Positions 60,701 to 64,000 of a stretch of DNA of 64,000 nt are shown piece after piece. This stretch comes from Cytophagales bacterium (GTDB lineage: Bacteria; Bacteroidota; Bacteroidia; Cytophagales; Cyclobacteriaceae). The position numbers were made by a program, and so were the translations under genes. How positions within the stretch are numbered: the stretch's first letter is position 1; each line of letters opens with the position of its first letter. The notes under the pieces were generated by a model. It had not been told where the DNA came from. It saw only the letters and a program-made list of their open reading frames with translations, and did not search any database. The stretch covers positions 1 through 64,000 of the forward strand of contig JADBYQ010000027.1 in the NCBI GenBank assembly GCA_020402945.1, written 5' to 3'.

Positions 60701-63700
60701 CTATTGAACCACCCTCTTCACCACCTCCACCACCTGTCCTTTTTCTTTGGCACTCACGCTGTGATCGTACATGGCCTCGCAGCTTACGCCAGGCAAATAG
60801 AACGTGCCGCTAAAACTGGCAGTGAGTGATACGCGGAAGGTGCGTTGTCTGCCGGCACCAATACCGAAATAGGTGTACACCCGATCATCGCGGATGTCCT
60901 GGTAGTCACCACGGTCTGTTTTCTCTGTGCCTTCGTCATCGGTGAGGCGCAAGTTGTTGATCTCCCAACCGGATGGAAACACTTGCGCGAGTGCCATGTT
61001 TTCATAGGAGCCACGCAAGCCTGGATTTTTAACTGTGACAGTTGCATAGAACTCGGTGCCCTGCTCCAACTTAGTTACGTCAAGTTGATTGCCTTTTGAA
61101 TCAGTGAACGAAGTATTCACAACTAGATTAGATTGCTGTGCTTCTTCATTGCCACGAGAAGGCGTGCCGGTGTTGATTATTCGAATGAACAAACCCGCAT
61201 TACTTGAATTAGTTAAACTGATTGAATTTTTTTGCACACCTTTTATTTCTATTGGTATTTGTGCCAGCGGCAACTGAGAAGAGGCATTAATCGATTTGCC
61301 GTTGTAGGTATAGGTAAAGGCGAGGCCGCCTCGTTTTTCTGAAGCAACGAACTGACCAATCGATTTTAGACAGTAAGCTACTGTCTGTGTACTCATCCAA
61401 TAATTTTGGTTGCTCAATGATTTAGAAATTTCGCGCACTAACTCAAATGCTTTTGCTTTTTCGTTGAGTCGCACCAACGTTTCAAGAATGATTGCTTTAT
61501 CGCGCAGGTCGTTACCATAAGAATCAGACATTTCCTGATACGGTTTTATTTGCATGGTAAGGTTAGCTACCAATGCTTGAGCCGCTTCAGGCTGGCCCGC
61601 CTTCGCGTAGGCTGCTGCCAGCATCCACTTGGCTTGCAAGGTTGTTTCTTTTAACTCACGCAGACGATTCATAGCGCCTAATTCCGGCACACCGGCCAAT
61701 GCCAATGTGTAGAGGCGATAAGCTTGAATCAAATCGGTGTAATAGTAACCCGCGTGCAGATTGCTTCGCCATTCGGCTGCTTTGTTCTTCTGGTATTTTT
61801 TCCAACGCTTCATCATATCATCGGGCACATAGTATCCTTTGTCGATAGCCGATAACAGGAAGTGACCCGCATAGGTGGTTCCCCACTGATCAGAATCTTG
61901 ATAACCCGGCCAATTGCCGAAGCCACCATCTCGCGCGGTGAATAATTTCAATCGCTCGATTCCTCGTGTGATATTGTTTTTGGTTCTGGATTTTTCCGAA
62001 TCGGTTAATTCTTTCACCACATCTAAATACAACTGAGGGAAAACAGCTGAAGTCGTTTGTTCGATACATCCGTGCGGATATTCGATCAAGTAGCGCAAGC
62101 GGTAGCCCAGGTTGATAGGTGGGATGGATGACACTTCTAATGTGCTGGAGTTAGAACCGGCTACTCCTACCGGAACAACAGCGCTGTTCCACGACTTGCC
62201 TGCCTCTACGTACATCTCGCTCACTTGGGTGACGGGTGTGTTCGGATTTCGAACTTCAATTTCAATTTCGTCTGTTGATTTAATATTACCGGACGTGGCA
62301 ATCACTGTTACTTTTCCAATACCCGTTTCGGATTTTACATTTAGATCGAAATCAATGGTAAGATCACCGGAGGAAGGAATAACGACAGATCGTGTGGATT
62401 CACCCGCTAATGAAACTGCGCCCGCTACTTTTACTTCTACTTTGACATTTTTCAATTTTTTGTCTTGTGTAAAAAGGGTAATGGGCAGTTTTACTTTTTC
62501 GTCTGGGCCAAGCACGCGTGGCAACGTGGCCAATACCATTAGTGGCTTGCGAACGGGCACTGCTTTTTCTGTATTTCCATAAGCACCTTCATAGCCAGCT
62601 ACTACCATCACTTTTACCGAGCCGATATATTGTGGCATGGTGAATTTTAACTCGTGACTTCCGCCATCAATAGTAATCGGACCAAAATATTTTACCACTG
62701 CCTTGAAACGATTAGCACGCGGATCATCTTCTTTGGCCCGTAGCTCGGCATCGCCACCGACTGCCAGTATTCGCTCAATGCGTGAGCCAAAGGCGCCCAT
62801 TACGTCATCGAATAAGTCCCAAGTTTTTACACCCAATGCTTCGCGCGCATAGAATTTGTTCCACGGTTCAGGTGTTTTGTATCGGGTGATGTCTAACAAC
62901 CCTTCATCCACCATCGCAAGTGTAAACGTCATCTTGCGTTTTGATTTTTCAAAAATTTTGATTTTTACCTCTTGTCCCGGCTCAATTTCGTTGGCCATTT
63001 CAATGACGGGCTCCAAATGTGTTTTCGGGTTTTCGATTCCTATAGGGATGATGCCATATAAGCGAATCGGTAAATCGTTAATGGTTTGAGAGTGCGGTTG
63101 CAGTAGCGTGACGTTCACAAAAATATTGGGCGTCATTTCTGCGGTGGCATCGATGGAAAGTTTGTTTTCACCCTTCTTTGTTTCAATCCATCGGGTGGAA
63201 AGAATTCTGCTTCCATTTTCGATGGAAACCAGTGCACGACCTTCTCCGCTGCCGGGAATAGAAATATTTATTTTTTCACCTACGTTGTATTTTGTTTTGT
63301 CAGCGGCAAAGGTGAGGCGTGTAGCTGCGGTTTTGGTTTCTTCGCGGCTATTGCGACCAAAGTAGCCCGGCTGATCGACATAAATAATTTTGCCCGTGCA
63401 ATGACCTGAGACTGGATCGCACACTTTGATATAGTACGTGCCCCAGTCGGCATTGGCAATGTTAAAAGACCAACTTGCTTTTCCGCCAACGGTATTGATA
63501 TTCTCATTTGCTATCAAGCTTGAGTTGTTGCCTTCTACGTAATTGGCAATGTTGTCATAGGTATTATCCCACCACCAATATCTTTCCAGGCGATAAAGGT
63601 TGACAGATACTTCGTTTCTGTCAACCGGTTTACCATCAATGTCCAAAAAAACCAAATCTATCTTTTGTGGGGTATCGGTGTACAGCATGCCACTGTATTC

Positions 63701-64000
63701 TTCGCCTTTGGGCACGCGAATTCCTGCATACGATACAAAAGGGTAGAAGGGAAGCGCGAATCGATCGATACTGAAATTACCACTCTCTTCAAATACTTTT
63801 CCTCTGAAAACGGCTGTCATGAACCCGGGATAATTGCCCTCAGGAAGAGAAGCACTCATCGTGGCGTTGCCATCGGCATTGGTGAATCCTTCAAAGAAAG
63901 TTTGTGTTTCAGAGTTGAAATTGGAAGAGGGCTCTTCAAAAACGAAGTCATCGTATTTTACAAAAGACGTATTGCTTTTGAGTACGGTGACATCAAACTC
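60701..64000 (-). CDS. Large bacterial alpha-2-macroglobulin (partial at right edge)
   Basis: At least 1099 codons; the frame is still open at position 64000 (EFDVTVLKSNTSFVKYDDF), so the N-terminus is outside the window. The family parts are visible: macroglobulin beta domains, the bait/MG region, and the thioester site GCIEQ with flanks YPHGCIEQTTSAVFPQL in the alpha-alpha toroid (GFGNWPGYQDSDQWGTTYAGHFLLSAI). The C-terminal receptor-like domain ends EKGQVVEVVKRVVQ. These proteins trap proteases in the periplasm. Its last 151 bases recur at 57002-57152. Confidence 0.93.
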   Translation of the reverse strand, partial: EFDVTVLKSNTSFVKYDDFVFEEPSSNFNSETQTFFEGFTNADGNATMSASLPEGNYPGFMTAVFRGKVFEESGNFSIDRFALPFYPFVSYAGIRVPKGEEYSGMLYTDTPQKIDLVFLDIDGKPVDRNEVSVNLYRLERYWWWDNTYDNIANYVEGNNSSLIANENINTVGGKASWSFNIANADWGTYYIKVCDPVSGHCTGKIIYVDQPGYFGRNSREETKTAATRLTFAADKTKYNVGEKINISIPGSGEGRALVSIENGSRILSTRWIETKKGENKLSIDATAEMTPNIFVNVTLLQPHSQTINDLPIRLYGIIPIGIENPKTHLEPVIEMANEIEPGQEVKIKIFEKSKRKMTFTLAMVDEGLLDITRYKTPEPWNKFYAREALGVKTWDLFDDVMGAFGSRIERILAVGGDAELRAKEDDPRANRFKAVVKYFGPITIDGGSHELKFTMPQYIGSVKVMVVAGYEGAYGNTEKAVPVRKPLMVLATLPRVLGPDEKVKLPITLFTQDKKLKNVKVEVKVAGAVSLAGESTRSVVIPSSGDLTIDFDLNVKSETGIGKVTVIATSGNIKSTDEIEIEVRNPNTPVTQVSEMYVEAGKSWNSAVVPVGVAGSNSSTLEVSSIPPINLGYRLRYLIEYPHGCIEQTTSAVFPQLYLDVVKELTDSEKSRTKNNITRGIERLKLFTARDGGFGNWPGYQDSDQWGTTYAGHFLLSAIDKGYYVPDDMMKRWKKYQKNKAAEWRSNLHAGYYYTDLIQAYRLYTLALAGVPELGAMNRLRELKETTLQAKWMLAAAYAKAGQPEAAQALVANLTMQIKPYQEMSDSYGNDLRDKAIILETLVRLNEKAKAFELVREISKSLSNQNYWMSTQTVAYCLKSIGQFVASEKRGGLAFTYTYNGKSINASSQLPLAQIPIEIKGVQKNSISLTNSSNAGLFIRIINTGTPSRGNEEAQQSNLVVNTSFTDSKGNQLDVTKLEQGTEFYATVTVKNPGLRGSYENMALAQVFPSGWEINNLRLTDDEGTEKTDRGDYQDIRDDRVYTYFGIGAGRQRTFRVSLTASFSGTFYLPGVSCEAMYDHSVSAKEKGQVVEVVKRVVQ

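Noticed and set aside
60592-60813. Plus-strand frame of 73 residues over the macroglobulin gene end
   Set aside because: It overlaps the end of the minus-strand macroglobulin gene and a hairpin; the composition is not protein-like.

Overview
This 64 kb window looks like a chromosomal segment of a Bacteroidota bacterium, most plausibly a Cytophagales-type organism. The support is a TonB-dependent receptor with a carboxypeptidase-regulatory-like N-terminus followed by a DUF4249 lipoprotein, type IX secretion (T9SS) sorting domains, three tandem DUF4199 proteins, a BatA/VWA membrane protein, Bacteroidota-style -7 elements (TAnnTTTG), and a tmRNA whose tag reads GENTYAMAA. Genus or species cannot be named from sequence reading alone. 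No tRNA, rRNA, CRISPR array or integrase gene was found.

Layout. 1-4.6 kb is an accessory patch: two IS1380-family left ends meet head to head at a TTAA palindrome, a cluster of three small outer-membrane barrel paralogues follows (the middle one broken), then a short Crp-like regulator, a TPR protein and a decayed IS1380-family transposase. 4.6-7.4 kb is one exported TPR-CHAT protein. 7.5-13.1 kb is housekeeping: an RsmB-type rRNA methylase, PlsC, CrcB, RsmG, then a translationally coupled set (serine hydrolase, GNAT, PLP enzyme). 13.1-16.3 kb is a 1063-aa secreted Asp-box beta-propeller protein. 16.4-19.8 kb is a transglutaminase / alpha-E / circularly permuted ATP-grasp operon, with the ATP-grasp gene split by two frameshifts. 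20-24.5 kb carries a vanadium-haloperoxidase/PAP2 lipoprotein, an outer-membrane channel-like protein, a hypothetical protein and a LolC/E-type permease. 24.6-30.4 kb carries a NamZ-like DUF1343 protein, a histidine kinase/LuxR regulator pair, a frameshifted GH5 enzyme resembling endoglycoceramidases, and endonuclease III.

30.5-36.9 kb is a forward block: BatA/VWA protein, a DUF2281/PemK-type toxin-antitoxin pair, a dihydroorotase homologue that has lost its metal and catalytic residues, three DUF4199 membrane proteins and a GT2 glycosyltransferase. 36.9-40.7 kb holds the TonB receptor, its DUF4249 partner and an ACT-domain protein. The ssrA gene (40.9-41.3 kb) is abutted on its 5' side by a 29-bp tandem array. 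Then come a cystathionine beta-synthase-type enzyme, and on the minus strand DUF1003, OmpA-like, PBP1C, DUF3089, an atypical pyruvate kinase and a PiT phosphate transporter.

52.4-64 kb is the second accessory region. An attC-like palindromic element (about 52.93-53.05 kb) borders a visibly AT-rich four-gene module (beta-propeller-like lipoprotein, two outer-membrane barrels, PsiE-like protein). After it lies a roughly 3.7 kb segment carrying a T9SS protein with nine 27-aa repeats and a SUMF1/FGE-like protein, bracketed by two diverged (about 89% identical) copies of the 3' end of an alpha-2-macroglobulin gene. One copy is fused to a truncated membrane dipeptidase gene. The other is the end of a large alpha-2-macroglobulin gene that runs off the right edge.

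Several frameshifts fall at short homopolymers (A6, A8, C4, G6, A8). They may be sequencing or assembly errors, so the 'pseudogene' labels on the ATP-grasp and GH5 genes are provisional.
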